DNA of 64,000 nucleotides from Henricia sp. BOLD:AAB3569 (lineage: Eukaryota; Echinodermata; Asteroidea; Spinulosida; Echinasteridae): NCBI GenBank assembly GCA_037783545.1, contig JBBELK010000841.1, positions 124,001 through 188,000 on the forward strand. Reading direction: 5' to 3'. A program made the translations under genes and the position numbers. Below are positions 1 to 12,400 of this stretch, piece by piece (position 1 is the first letter of the stretch; every line of letters starts with the position of its first letter). Below the pieces are notes generated by a model. The model saw only the letters and a program-made list of their open reading frames with translations. It had not been told where the DNA came from and ran no database searches.

Positions 1-169
1 ACACTCTATATTGCGCACTTGTCCTAAAAAATTGACAGACTTTCGCCGGGAAATGGCAGAGAAATTTCAGAGTTTAGAAAAAAAAGGGGTTGGCGCTTCC
101 TGGATGCTCCCGCAACCTGTGGCTGTCTGTACACACCTCTTTGGTGTATTCCTGACTCGTGCGCATGCT

Positions 170-184
170 CAGTCCTTCGGACTG
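170..184. repeat. Short perfect hairpin in every full monomer
   Basis: CAGTCCTTCGGACTG is a 6-bp perfect stem closing a TTC triloop (or a 5-bp stem with a five-base loop). It recurs in almost every full-length monomer of both families. A rare change inside it occurs at about 57,376 (TTC to ATC). Single-strand extrusion or an RNA hairpin is possible; a function is not shown. This is the first copy. Confidence 0.85.
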
Positions 185-236
185 TCGTTGACACGGCCCA
201 GTTTGGGACGGGATTTTGGTCAAAGTGTGGTCCAAA

Positions 237-272
237 CGTCGGCAAATTTGGAGGTCAAAAAATATTCCGACG
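237..272. repeat. Inverted repeat CGTCGG / CCGACG with 24-bp spacer
   Basis: CGTCGG at 237-242 is complemented by CCGACG at 267-272 across an AT-rich 24-bp spacer. The arrangement recurs in nearly all monomers. The spacer holds two of the four A/B diagnostic sites while both arms are kept. Six base pairs is short, so chance is not excluded. This is the first copy. Confidence 0.6.
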
Positions 273-3200
273 AACTTCAAATTTTGCATGCTCCAAACAC
301 TCTATATTGCGCACTTGTCCTAAAAAATTGACAGACTTTCGCCGGGAAATGGCAGAGAAATTTCAGAGTTTAGAAAAAAAAGGGGTTGGCGCTTCCTGGA
401 TGCTCCCGCAACCTGTGGCTGTCTGTACACACCTCTTTGGTGTATTCCTGACTCGTGCGCATGCTCAGTCCTTCGGACTGTCGTTGACACGGCCCAGTTT
501 GGGACGGGATTTTGGTCAAAGTGTGGTCCAAACGTCGGCAAATTTGGAGGTCAAAAAATATTCCGACGAACTTCAAATTTTGCATGCTCCAAACACTCTA
601 TATTGCGCACTTGTCCTAAAAAATTGACAGACTTTCGCCGGGAAATGGCAGAGAAATTTCAGAGTTTAGAAAAAAAAAGGGGTTGGCGCTTCCTGGATGC
701 TCCCGCAACCTGTGGCTGTCTGTACACACCTCTTTGGTGTATTCCTGACTCGTGCGCATGCTCAGTCCTTCGGACTGTCGTTGACACGGCCCAGTTTGGG
801 ACGGGATTTTGGTCAAAGTGTGGTCCAAACGTCGGCAAATTTGGAGGTCAAAAAATATTCCGACGAACTTCAAATGTTGCATGCTCCAAACACTCTATAT
901 TGCGCACTTGTCCTAAAAAATTGACAGACTTTCGCCTGGAAATGGCAGAGAAATGTCAGAGTTTAGAAAAAAAGGGGTTGGCGCTTCCTGGATGCTCCCG
1001 CAACCTGTGGCTGTCTATACACACCTCTTTGGTGTATTCCTGACTCGTGCGCATGCTCAGTTCTTCGGACAGTCGTTGACACGGCCCAGTTTGGGACGGG
1101 ATTTTGGTCAAAGTGTGGTCCAAACGTCGGCAAATTTGGAGGTCAAAAAATATTCCGACGAACTTCAAATTTTGCATGCTCCAAACACTCTATATTGCGC
1201 ACTTGTCCTAAAAAATTGACAGACTTTCGCCGGGAAATGGCAGAGAAATTTCAGAGTTTAGAAAAAAAAGGGGTTGGCGCTTCCTGGATGCTCCCGCAAC
1301 CTGTGGCTGTCTGTACACACCTCTTTGGTGTATTCCTGACTCGTGCGCATGCTCAGTCCTTCGGACTGTCGTTGACACGGCCCAGTTTGGGACGGGATTT
1401 TGGTCAAAGTGTGGTCCAAACGTCGGCAAATTTGGAGGTCAAAAAATATTCCGACGAACTTCAAATTTTGCATGCTCCAAACACTCTATATTGCGCACTT
1501 GTCCTAAAAAATTGACAGACTTTCGCCGGGAAATGGCAGAGAAATTTCAGAGTTTAGAAAAAAAAGGGGTTGGCGCTTCCTGGATGCTCCCGCAACCTGT
1601 GGCTGTCTGTACACACCTCTTTGGTGTATTCCTGACTCGTGCGCATGCTCAGTCCTTCGGACTGTCGTTGACACGGCCCAGTTTGGGACGGGATTTTGGT
1701 CAAAGTGTGGTCCAAACGTCGGCAAATTTGGAGGTCAAAAAATATTCCGACGAACTTCAAATTTTGCATGCTCCAAACACTCTATATTGCGCACTTGTCC
1801 TAAAAAATTGACAGACTTTCGCCGGGAAATGGCAGAGAAATTTCAGAGTTTAGAAAAAAAAAGGGGTTGGCGCTTCCTGGATGCTCCCGCAACCTGTGGC
1901 TGTCTGTACACACCTCTTTGGTGTATTCCTGACTCGTGCGCATGCTCAGTCCTTCGGACTGTCGTTGACACGGCCCAGTTTGGGACGGGATTTTGGTCAA
2001 AGTGTGGTCCAAACGTCGGCAAATTTGGAGGTCAAAAAATATTCCGACGAACTTCAAATTTTGCATGCTCCAAACACTCTATATTGCGCACTTGTCCTAA
2101 AAAATTGACAGACTTTCGCCGGGAAATGGCAGAGAAATTTCAGAGTTTAGAAAAAAAAGGGGTTGGCGCTTCCTGGATGCTCCCGCAACCTGTGGCTGTC
2201 TGTACACACCTCTTTGGTGTATTCCTGACTCGTGCGCATGCTCAGTCCTTCGGACTGTCGTTGACACGGCCCAGTTTGGGACGGGATTTTGGTCAAAGTG
2301 TGGTCCAAACGTCGGCAAATTTGGAGGTCAAAAAATATTCCGACGAACTTCAAATTTCGCATGCTCCAAACACTCTATATTGCGCACTCGTCCTAAAAAA
2401 TTGACAGACTTTCGCCGGGAAATGGCAGAGAAATTTCAGAGTTTAGAAAAAAAAGGGGTTGGCGCTTCCTGGATGCTCCCGCAACCTGTGGCTGTCTGTA
2501 CACACCTCTTTGGTGTATTCCTGACTCGTGCGCATGCTCAGTCCTTCGGACTGTCGTTGACACGGCCCAGTTTGGGACGGGATTTTGGTCAAAGTGTGGT
2601 CTCAACGTCGGCAAATTTGGAGGTCAAAAAATATTCCGACGAACTTCAAATTTTGCATGCTCCAAACACTCTATATTGCGCACTTGTCCTAAAAAATTGA
2701 CAGACTTTCGCCGGGAAATGGCAGAGAAATTTCAGAGTTTAGAAAAAAAAGGGGTTGGCGCTTCCTGGATGCTCCCGCAACCTGTGGCTGTCTGTACACA
2801 CCTCTTTGGTGTATTCCTGACTCGTGCGCATGCTCAGTCCTTCGGACTGTCGTTGACACGGCCCAGTTTGGGACGGGATTTTGGTAAAAGTGTGGACCAA
2901 ACGTCGGCAAATTTGGAGGTCAAAAAATATTCCGACGAACTTCAAATTTTGCATGCTCCAAACACTCTATATTGCGCACTTGTCCTAAAAAATTAACAGA
3001 CTTTCGCCGGGAAATGTCAGAGAAATTTCAGAGTTTAGAAAAAAAAGGGGTTGGCGTTTCCTGGATGCTCCCGCAACCTGTGGCTGTCTGTACACACCTC
3101 TTTGGTGTATTCCTGACTCGTGCGCATGCTCAGTCCTTCGGACTGTCGTTGACACGGCCCAGTTTGGGACGGGATTTTGGTCAAAGTGTGGTCCAATCGT

Positions 3201-4745
3201 CGGCAAATTTGGAGGTCAAAAAATATTCCGACGAACTTCAAATGTTGCATGCTCCAAACACTCTATATTGCGCACTTGTCCTAAAAAATTGACAGACTTT
3301 CGCCTGGAAATGGCAGAGAAATGTCAGAGTTTAGAAAAAAAGGGGTTGGCGCTTCCTGGATGCTCCCGCAACCTGTGGCTGTCTATACACACCTCTTTGG
3401 TGTATTCCTGACTCGTGCGCATGCTCAGTTCTTCGGACAGTCGTTAACACGGCCCAGTTTGGGACGGGATTTTGGTCAAAGTGTGGTCCAAACGTCGGCA
3501 AATTTGGAGGTCAAAAAATATTCCGACGAACTTCAAATTTTGCATGCTCCAAACACTCTATATTGCGCACTTGTCCTAAAAAATTGACAGACTTTCGCCG
3601 GGAAATGGCAGAGAAATTTCAGAGTTTAGAAAAAAAAGGGGTTGGCGCTTCCTGGATGCTCCCGCAACCTGTGGCTGTCTGTACACACCTCTTTGGTGTA
3701 TTCCTGACTCGTGCGCATGCTCAGTCCTTCGGACTGTCGTTGACACGGCCCAGTTTGGGACGGGATTTTGGTCAAAGTGTGGTCCAAACGTCGGCAAATT
3801 TGGAGGTAAAAAAATATTCCGACGAACTTCAAATTGTGCATGCTCCAAACACTCTACATTGCGCACTTGTCCTAAAAAATTGACAGACTTTCGCCGGGAA
3901 ATGGCAGAGAAATTTCAGAGTTTAGAAAAAAAGGGGTTGGCGCTTCCTGGATGCTCCCGCAACCTGTGGCTGTCTGTACACACCTCTTTGGTGTATTCCT
4001 GACTCGTGCGCATGCTCAGTCCTTCGGACTGTCGTTGACACGGCCCAGTTTGGGACGGGATTTTGGTCAAAGTGTGGTCCAAACGTCGGCAAATTTGGAG
4101 GTCAAAAAATATTCCGACGAACTTCAAATTTTGCATGCTCCAAACACTCTATATTGCGCACTTGTCCTAAAAAATTTACAGACTTTCACCGGGAAATGGC
4201 AGAGAAATTTCAGAGTTTAGAAAAAAAAGGGGTTGGCGCTTCCTGGATGCTCCCGCAACCTGTGGCTGTCTGTACACACCTCTTTGGTGTATTCCTGACT
4301 CGTGCGCATGCTCAGTCCTTCGGACTGTCGTTGACACGGCCCAGTTTGGGACGGGATTTTGGTCAAAGTGTGGTCCAAACGTCGGCAAATTTGGAGGTCA
4401 AAAAATATTCCGACGAACTTCAAATTTTGCATGCTCCAAACACTCTATATTGCGCACTTGTCCTAAAAAATTGACAGACTTTCGCCGGGAAATGGCAGAG
4501 AAATTTCACAGTTTAGAAAAAAAAGGGGTTGGCGTTTCCTGGATGCTCCCGCAACCTGTGGCTGTCTGTACACACCTCTTTGGTGTATTCCTGACTCGTG
4601 CGCATGCTCAGTCCTTCGGACTGTCGTTGACACGGCCCAGTTTGGGACGGGATTTTGGTCAAAGTGTGGTCCAAACGTCGGCAAATTTGGAGGTCAAAAA
4701 ATATTCCGACGAACTTCAAATTTTGCATGCTCCAAACACTCTATA

Positions 4746-6502
4746 TTGCGCACTTGTCCTAAAAAATTGACAGACTTTCGCCGGGAAATGGCAGAGAAAT
4801 TTCAGAGTTTAGACAAAAAAGGGGTTGGCGCTTCCTGGATGCTCCCGCAACCTGTGGCTGTCTGTACACACCTCTTTGGTGTATTCCTGACTCGTGCGCA
4901 TGCTCAGTCCTTCGGACTGTCGTTGGGACGGGATTTTGGTCAAAGTGTGGTCCAAACGTCGGCAAATTTGGAGGTCAAAAAATATTCCGACGAACTTCAA
5001 ATTTTGCATGCTCCAAACACTCTATATTGCGCACTTGTCCTAAAAAATTGACAGACTTTCGCCGGGAAATGGCAGAGAAATTTCAGAGTTTAGAAAAAAA
5101 AGGGGTTGGCGCTTCCTGGATGCTCCCGCAACCTGTGGCTGTCTGTACACACCTCTTTGGTGTATTCCTGACTCGTGCGCATGCTCAGTCCTTCGGACTG
5201 TCGTTGACACGGCCCAGTTTGTGACGGGATTTTGATCAAAGTGTAGTCCAAACGTCGGCAAATTTGGAGGTCAAAAAATATTCCAACGAACTTCAAATTG
5301 TGCATGCTCCAAACACTCTATATTGCGCACTTGTCCTAAAAAATTGACAGACTTTCGCAGGGAAATGGCAGAGAAATTTCAGAGTTTAGAAAAAAGGGGT
5401 TGGCGCTTCCTGGATGCTCCCGCAACCTGTGGCTGTCTGTACACACCTCTTTGGTGTATTCCTGACTCGTGCGCATGCTCAGTCCTTCGGACTGTCGTTG
5501 ACAGGCCCAGTTTGGGACGGATTTTTGTCAAAGTGTGGTCCAAACGTCGGCAAATTTGGAGGTCAAAAAATATTCCGACGAACTTCAAATTTTGCATGCT
5601 CCAAACACTCTATATTGCGCACTTGTCCTAAAAAAATGACAGACTTTCGCCGGGAAATGGCAGAGAAATTTCAGAGTTTAGAAAAACAAGGGGTTGGCGC
5701 TTCCTGGATGCTCCCGCAACCTGTGGCTGTCTGTACACACCTCTTTGGTGTATTCCTGACTCGTGCGCATGCTCAGTCCTTCGGACTGTCGTTGACACGG
5801 CCCAGTTTGGGACGGGATTTTGGTCAAAGTGTGGTCCAAACGTCGGCAAATTTGGAGGTCAAAAGATATTCCGACGAACTTCAAATTTTGCATGCTCCAA
5901 ACACTCTATATTGCGCACTTGTCCTAAACAATTGACAGACTTTCGCCGGGAAATGGCAGAGAAATTTCAGAGTTTAGAAAAAAAAGGGGTTGGCGCTTCC
6001 TGGATGCTCCCGCAACCTGTGGCTGTCTGTACACACCTCTTTGGTGTATTCCTGACTCGTGCGCATGCTCAGTCCTTCGGACTGTCGTTGACACGGCCCA
6101 GTTTGGGACGGGATTTTGGTCAAAGTGTGGTCCAAACGTCGGCAAATTTGGAGGTCAAAAAATATTCCGACGAACTTCAAATTGTGGATGCTCCAAACAC
6201 TATATATTGCGCACTTGTCCTAAAAAATTGACAGACTTTCGCCGAGAAATGGCAGAGAAATTTCAGAGTTTAGAAAAAAAAGGGGTTGGCGCTTCCTGGA
6301 TGCTCCCGCAACCTGTGGCTGTCTGTACACACCTCTTTAGTGTATTCCTGACTCGTGCGCATGCTCAGTCCTTCGGACTGTCGTTGACACGGCCCAGTTT
6401 GGGACGGGATTTTGGTCAAAGTGTGGTCCAAACGTCGGCAAATTTGGAGGTCAAAAAATATTCCGACGAACTTCAAATTTTGCATGCTCCAAACACTCTA
6501 TA
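4746..6502. repeat. HOR copy 1, about 1,757 bp (six monomers)
   Basis: This six-monomer block is repeated immediately downstream at an offset of 1,757-1,758 bp. Shared private markers, in order: a C in the A-run (near 4,814 and 6,571), a 281-bp monomer missing 15 bp between the GTCGTTG and GGACGGG motifs (near 4,925 and 6,682), GTGACGGG near 5,221 and 6,978, a shortened A-run near 5,393, and a C within the A-run near 5,686 and 7,444. Later point changes separate the copies, for example near 5,235 and 5,503. Boundaries are accurate to within about one monomer. Confidence 0.85.
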
Positions 6503-8260
6503 TTGCGCACTTGTCCTAAAAAATTGACAGACTTTCGCCGGGAAATGGCAGAGAAATTTCAGAGTTTAGACAAAAAAGGGGTTGGCGCTTCCTGGATGCT
6601 CCCGCAACCTGTGGCTGTCTGTACACACCTCTTTGGTGTATTCCTGACTCGTGCGCATGCTCAGTCCTTCGGACTGTCGTTGGGACGGGATTTTGGTCAA
6701 AGTGTGGTCCAAACGTCGGCAAATTTGGAGGTCAAAAAATATTCCGACGAACTTCAAATTTTGCATGCTCCAAACACTCTATATTGCGCACTTGTCCTAA
6801 AAAATTGACAGACTTTCGCCGGGAAATGGCAGAGAAATTTCAGAGTTTAGAAAAAAAAGGGGTTGGCGCTTCCTGGATGCTCCCGCAACCTGTGGCTGTC
6901 TGTACACACCTCTTTGGTGTATTCCTGACTCGTGCGCATGCTCAGTCCTTCGGACTGTCGTTGACACGGCCCAGTTTGTGACGGGATTTTGGTCAAAGTG
7001 TGGTCCAAACGTCGGCAAATTTGGAGGTCAAAAAATATTCCAACGAACTTCAAATTGTGCATGCTCCAAACACTCTATATTGCGCACTTGTCCTAAAAAA
7101 TTGACAGACTTTCGCAGGGAAATGGCAGAGAAATTTCAGAGTTTAGAAAAAAGGGGTTGGCGCTTCCTGGATGCTCCCGCAACCTGTGGCTGTCTGTACA
7201 CACCTCTTTGGTGTATTCCTGACTCGTGCGCATGCTCAGTCCTTCGGACTGTCGTTGACACGGCCCAGTTTGGGACGGATTTTGGTCAAAGTGTGGTCCA
7301 AACGTCGGCAAATTTGGAGGTCAAAAAATATTCCGACGAACTTCAAATTTTGCATGCTCCAAACACTCTATATTGCGCACTTGTCCTAAAAAAATGACAG
7401 ACTTTCGCCGGGAAATGGCAGAGAAATTTCAGAGTTTAGAAAAACAAGGGGTTGGCGCTTCCTGGATGCTCCCGCAACCTGTGGCTGTCTGTACACACCT
7501 CTTTGGTGTATTCCTGACTCGTGCGCATGCTCAGTCCTTCGGACTGTCGTTGACACGGCCCAGTTTGGGACGGGATTTTGGTCAAAGTGTGGTCCAAACG
7601 TCGGCAAATTTGGAGGTCAAAAGATATTCCGACGAACTTCAAATTTTGCATGCTCCAAACACTCTATATTGCGCACTTGTCCTAAACAATTGACAGACTT
7701 TCGCCGGGAAATGGCAGAGAAATTTCAGAGTTTAGAAAAAAAAGGGGTTGGCGCTTCCTGGATGCTCCCGCAACCTGTGGCTGTCTGTACACACCTCTTT
7801 GGTGTATTCCTGACTCGTGCGCATGCTCAGTCCTTCGGACTGTCGTTGACACGGCCCAGTTTGGGACGGGATTTTGGTCAAAGTGTGGTCCAAACGTCGG
7901 CAAATTTGGAGGTCAAAAAATATTCCGACGAACTTCAAATTGTGGATGCTCCAAACACTATATATTGCGCACTTGTCCTAAAAAATTGACAGACTTTCGC
8001 CGAGAAATGGCAGAGAAATTTCAGAGTTTAGAAAAAAAAGGGGTTGGCGCTTCCTGGATGCTCCCGCAACCTGTGGCTGTCTGTACACACCTCTTTGGTG
8101 TATTCCTGACTCGTGCGCATGCTCAGTCCTTCGGACTGTCGTTGACACGGCCCAGTTTGGGACGGGATTTTGGTCAAAGTGTGGTCCAAACGTCGGCAAA
8201 TTTGGAGGTCAAAAAATATTCCGACGAGCTTCAAATGTTGCATGCTCCAAACACTCTATA
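6503..8260. repeat. HOR copy 2, about 1,758 bp (six monomers)
   Basis: Direct tandem copy of the preceding block with the same marker order, including the 281-bp deleted monomer. It lacks some changes private to copy 1 (the GATC and TAGTCC variants near 5,234-5,248 are GGTC and TGGTCC here). Similarity fades after about 8,060, where the markers of the last monomer no longer match. Confidence 0.85.
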
Positions 8261-10790
8261 TTGCGCACTTGTCCTAAAAAATTGACAGACTTTCGCCGGG
8301 AAATGGCACAGAAATTTCAGAGTTTAGAACAAAAAGGGGTTGGCGCTTCCTGGATGCTCCCGCAACCTGTGGCTGTCTGTACACACCTCTTTGGTGTATT
8401 CCTGACTCGTGCGCATGCTCAGTCCTTCGGACTGTCGTTGACACGGCCCAGTTTGGGACGGGATTTTGGTCAAAGTGTGGTCCAAACGTCGGCAAATTTG
8501 GAGGTCAAAAAATATTCCGACGAACTTCAAATTTTGCATGCTCCAAACACTATATATTGCGCACTTGTCCTAAAAAATTGACAGACTTTCGCCGAGAAAT
8601 GGCAGAGAAATTTCAGAGTTTAGAAAAAAAAGGGGTTGGCGCTTCCTGGATGCTCCCGCAACCTGTGGCTGTCTGTACACACCTCTTTGGTGTATTCCTG
8701 ACTCGTGCGCATGCTCAGTCCTTCGGACTGTCGTTGACACGGCCCAGTTTGGGACGGGATTTTGGTCAAAGTGTGGTCCAAACGTCGGCAAATTTGGAGG
8801 TCAAAAAATATTCCGACGAACTTCAAATTTTGCATGCTCCAAACACTCTATATTGCGCACTTGTCCTAACAAATTGACAGACTTTCGCCAGGAAATGGCA
8901 GAGAAATTTCAGAGTTTAGAAAAAAAAGGGGTTGGCGCTTCCTGGATGCTCCCGCAACCTGTGGCTGTCTGTACACACCTCTTTGGTGTATTCCTGACTC
9001 GTGCGCATGCTCAGTCCTTCGGACTGTCGTTGACACGGCCCAGTTTGGGACGGAATTTTGGTCAAAGTGTGGTCCAAACGTCGGCAAATTTGGAGGTCAA
9101 AAAATATTCCGACGAACTTCAAATTTTGCATGCTCCAAACACTCTATATTGCGCACTTGTCCTAAAAAATTGACAGACTTTCGCCGGGAAATGGCAGAGA
9201 AATTTCAGAGTTTAGAAAAAAAAGGGGTTGGCGCTTCCTGGATGCTCCCGCAACCTGTGGCTGTCTGTACACACCTCTTTGGTGTATTCATGACTCGTGC
9301 GCATGCTCAGTCCTTCGGACTGTCGTTGACACAGCCCAGTTTGGGACGGGATTTTGGTCAAAGTGTGGTCCAAACGTCGGCAAATTTGGAGGTCAAAAGA
9401 TATTCCGACGAACTTCAAATTTTGCATGCTCCAAACACTCTATATTGCGCACTTGTCCTAAAAAATTGACAGACTTTCGCCGGGAAATGGCAGAGAAATT
9501 TCAGAGTTTAGAAAAAAAAAGGGGTTGGCGCTTCCTGGATGCTCCCGCAACCTGTGGCTGTCTGTACACACCTCTTTGGTGTATTCCTGACTCGTGCGCA
9601 TGCTCAGTCCTTCGGACTGTCGTTGACACGGCCCAGTTTGTGACGGGATTTTGGTCAAAGTGTGGTCCAAACGTCGGCAAATTTGGAGGTCAAAAAATAT
9701 TCCGACGAACTTCAAATTTTGCATGCTCCAAACACTCTATATTGCGCACTTGTCCTAAAAAATTGACAGACTTTCGCAGGGAAATGGCAGAGAAATTTCA
9801 GAGTTTAGAAAAAAAGGGGTTGGCGCTTCCTGGATGCTCCCGCAACCTGTGGCTGTCTGTACACACCTCTTTGGTGTATTCCTGACTCGTGCGCATGCTC
9901 AGTCCTTCGGACTGTCGTTGACACGGCCCAGTTTGGGACGGGATTTTGGTCAAAGTGTTGTCCAAACGTCGGCAAATTTGGAGGTCAAAAAATATTCCGA
10001 CGAACTTCAAATGTTGCATGCTCCAAACACTCTATATTGCGCACTTGTCCTAAAAAAATGACAGACTTTCGCCGGGAAATGGCAGAGAAATTTCAGAGTT
10101 TAGAAAAAAAAGGTGTTGGCGCTTCCTGGATGCTCCTGCAACCTGTGGCTGTCTGTACACACCTCTTTGGTGTATTCCTGACTCGTGCGCATGCTCAGTC
10201 CTTCGGACTGTCGTTGACACGGCCCAGTTTGGGACGGGATTTTGGTCAAAGTGTGGTCCAAACGTCGGCAAATTTGGAGGTCAACAAATATTCCGACGAA
10301 CTTCAAATGTTGCATGCTCCAAACACTCTATATTGCGCACTTGTCCTAAAAAATTGACAGACTTTCGCCGGGAAATGGCACAGAAATTTCAGAGTTTAGA
10401 ACAAAAAGGGGTTGGCGCTTCCTGGATGCTCCCGCAACCTGTGGCTGTCTGTACACACCTCTTTGGTGTATTCCTGACTCGTGCGCATGCTCAGTCCTTC
10501 GGACTGTCGTTGACACGGCCCAGTTTGGGACGGGATTTTGGTCAAAGTGTGGTCCAAACGTCGGCAAATTTGGAGGTCAAAAAATATTCCGACGAACTTC
10601 AAATTTTGCATGCTCCAAACACTATATATTGCGCACTTGTCCTAAAAAATTGACAGACTTTCGCCGAGAAATGGCAGAGAAATTTCAGAGTTTAGAAAAA
10701 AAAGGGGTTGGCGCTTCCTGGATGCTCCCGCAACCTGTGGCTGTCTGTACACACCTCTTTGGTGTATTCCTGACTCGTGCGCATGCTCAG

Positions 10791-10964
10791 TCCTTCGGAC
10801 TGTCGTTGACACGGCCCAGTTTGGGACGGGATTTTGGTCAAAGTGTGGTCCTTCGGACTGTCGTTGACACGGCCCAGTTTGGGACGGGATTTTGGTCAAA
10901 GTGTGGTCCTTCGGACTGTCGTTGACACGGCCCAGTTTGGGACGGGATTTTGGTCAAAGTGTGG
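10791..10964. repeat. 58-bp subrepeat, three tandem copies inside one monomer
   Basis: Units start at 10,791, 10,849 and 10,907, each 58 bp, and run from the hairpin stem TCCTTCGG to GTGTGG. The enclosing monomer is therefore expanded by 116 bp. The junction falls at a shared GTCC, present both in the hairpin stem and in the downstream GTGGTCC, which suggests slippage or unequal exchange at 4-bp homology. The flanking monomers carry a private marker (CACAGAAA plus a C in the A-run) at about 10,380 and 11,088, 708 bp apart, and also at about 8,308. Confidence 0.95.
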
Positions 10965-12246
10965 TCCAAACGTCGGCAAATTTGGAGGTCAAAAAATATT
11001 CCGACGAACTTCAAATGTTGCATGCTCCAAACACTCTATATTGCGCACTTGTCCTAAAAAATTGACAGACTTTCGCCGGGAAATGGCACAGAAATTTCAG
11101 AGTTTAGAACAAAAAGGGGTTGGCGCTTCCTGGATGCTCCCGCAACCTGTGGCTGTCTGTACACACCTCTTTGGTGTATTCCTGACTCGTGCGCATGCTC
11201 AGTCCTTCGGACTGTCGTTGACACGGCCCAGTTTGGGACGGGATTTTGGTCAAAGTGTGGTCCAAACGTCGGCAAATTTGGAGGTCAAAAAATATTCCGA
11301 CGAACTTCAAATTTTGCATGCTCCAAACACTATATATTGCGCACTTGTCCTAAAAAATTGACAGACTTTCGCCGAGAAATGGCAGAGAAATTTCAGAGTT
11401 TAGAAAAAAAAGGGGTTGGCGCTTCCTGGATGCTCCCGCAACCTGTGGCTGTCTGTACACACCTCTTTGGTGTATTCCTGACTCGTGCGCATGCTCAGTC
11501 CTTCGGACTGTCGTTGACACGGCCCAGTTTGGGACGGGATTTTGGTCAAAGTGTGGTCCAAACGTCGGCAAATTTGGAGGTCAAAAAATATTCCGACGAA
11601 CTTCAAATTTTGCATGCTCCAAACACTCTATATTGCACACTTGTCCTAAAAAATTGACAGACTTTCGCCGGGAAATGGAAGAGAAATTTTAGAGTTAAGA
11701 AAAAAAAGGGGTTGGCGCTTCCTGGATGCTCCCGCAACCTGTGGCTGTCTGTACACACCTCTTTGGTGTATTCCTGACTCGTGCGCATGCTCAGTCCTTC
11801 GGACTGTCGTTGACACGGCCCAGTTTGGGACGGGATTTTGGTCAAAGTGTGGTCCAAACGTCGGCAAATTTGGAGGTCAAAAAATATTCCGACGAACTTC
11901 AAATTTTGCATGCTCCAAACACTCTATATTGCGCACTTGTCCTAAAAAATTGACAGACTTTCGCCGGGAAATGGAAGAGAAATTTCAGAGTTTAGAAAAA
12001 AAAAGGGGTTGGCGCTTCCTGGATGCTCCCGCAACCTGTGGCTGTCTGTACACACCTCTTTGGTGTATTCCTGACTCGTGCGCATGCTCAGTCCTTCGGA
12101 CTGTCGTTGACACGGCCCAGTTTGGGACGGGATTTTGGTCAAAGTGTGGTCCAAACGTCGGCAAATTTGGAGGTCAAAAAATATTCCGACGAACTTCAAA
12201 TTTTGCATGCTCCAAACACTCTATATTGCGCACTTGTCCTAAAAAA

Positions 12247-12400
12247 TTGACAGACTGTCGTTGACACGGCCCAGTTTGGGACGGGATTTTGGTCAAAGTG
12301 TGGTCCAAACGTCGGCAAATTTGGAGGTCAAAAAATATTCCGACGAACTTCAAATTTTGCATGCTCCAAACACTCTTTATTGCACACTTGTCCTAAAAAA
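12247..12400. repeat. Short 154-bp monomer, copy 1
   Basis: The period between successive TTGACAGACT motifs here is 154 bp rather than 296. About 142 bp are missing between TTGACAGACT and GTCGTTGACA, with the shared GACT at the junction. Later copies are at 13,289 and 16,403. The next monomer carries GTTAAG in place of GTTTAG, a marker shared with the one after copy 2. Confidence 0.93.

Larger units (their letters stand above)
1..296. repeat. Reference family A monomer
   Basis: One complete period, chosen because it matches its neighbours at 297-592 and 1,481-1,776. Landmarks: A6 run at 26-31, A8 run at 78-85 followed by GGGG, a perfect hairpin at 170-184, the SINE target motif TTGGGACGGGAT at 203-214, a CGTCGG/CCGACG inverted pair at 237-272, and GCATGC near 287. 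It has no close resemblance to a satellite family I can name. Because 296 is 2 modulo 3, open frames change register from one monomer to the next. Confidence 0.93.

Noticed and set aside
24..245. Recurrent reverse-strand open frames of 70-96 codons
   Set aside because: They overlap the forward frames over the same bases in every monomer and have no ribosome-binding, splice or promoter context. They are shadows of a stop-poor satellite.
203..258. Nuclear-receptor-like half sites (AGGTCA, GGTCAAAG)
   Set aside because: Six-base matches are expected by chance, the two sites are not in a standard spacing, and AGGTCA is lost in all family B monomers (AGGTCG).
26..261. Phased A-tracts or nucleosome positioning by the 296-bp period
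   Set aside because: A-runs at 26-31, 78-85 and 256-261 are too few to show helical phasing, and 296 bp is only loosely near two nucleosome cores. It would need a mapping experiment.
11..331. Recurrent forward open frame of about 106 codons in each monomer
   Set aside because: It opens at a TTG rather than ATG, shifts frame with every 296-bp monomer and exists only because the monomer has few stops in that frame. Frame-breaking indels are common and no domain or codon bias is recognisable.
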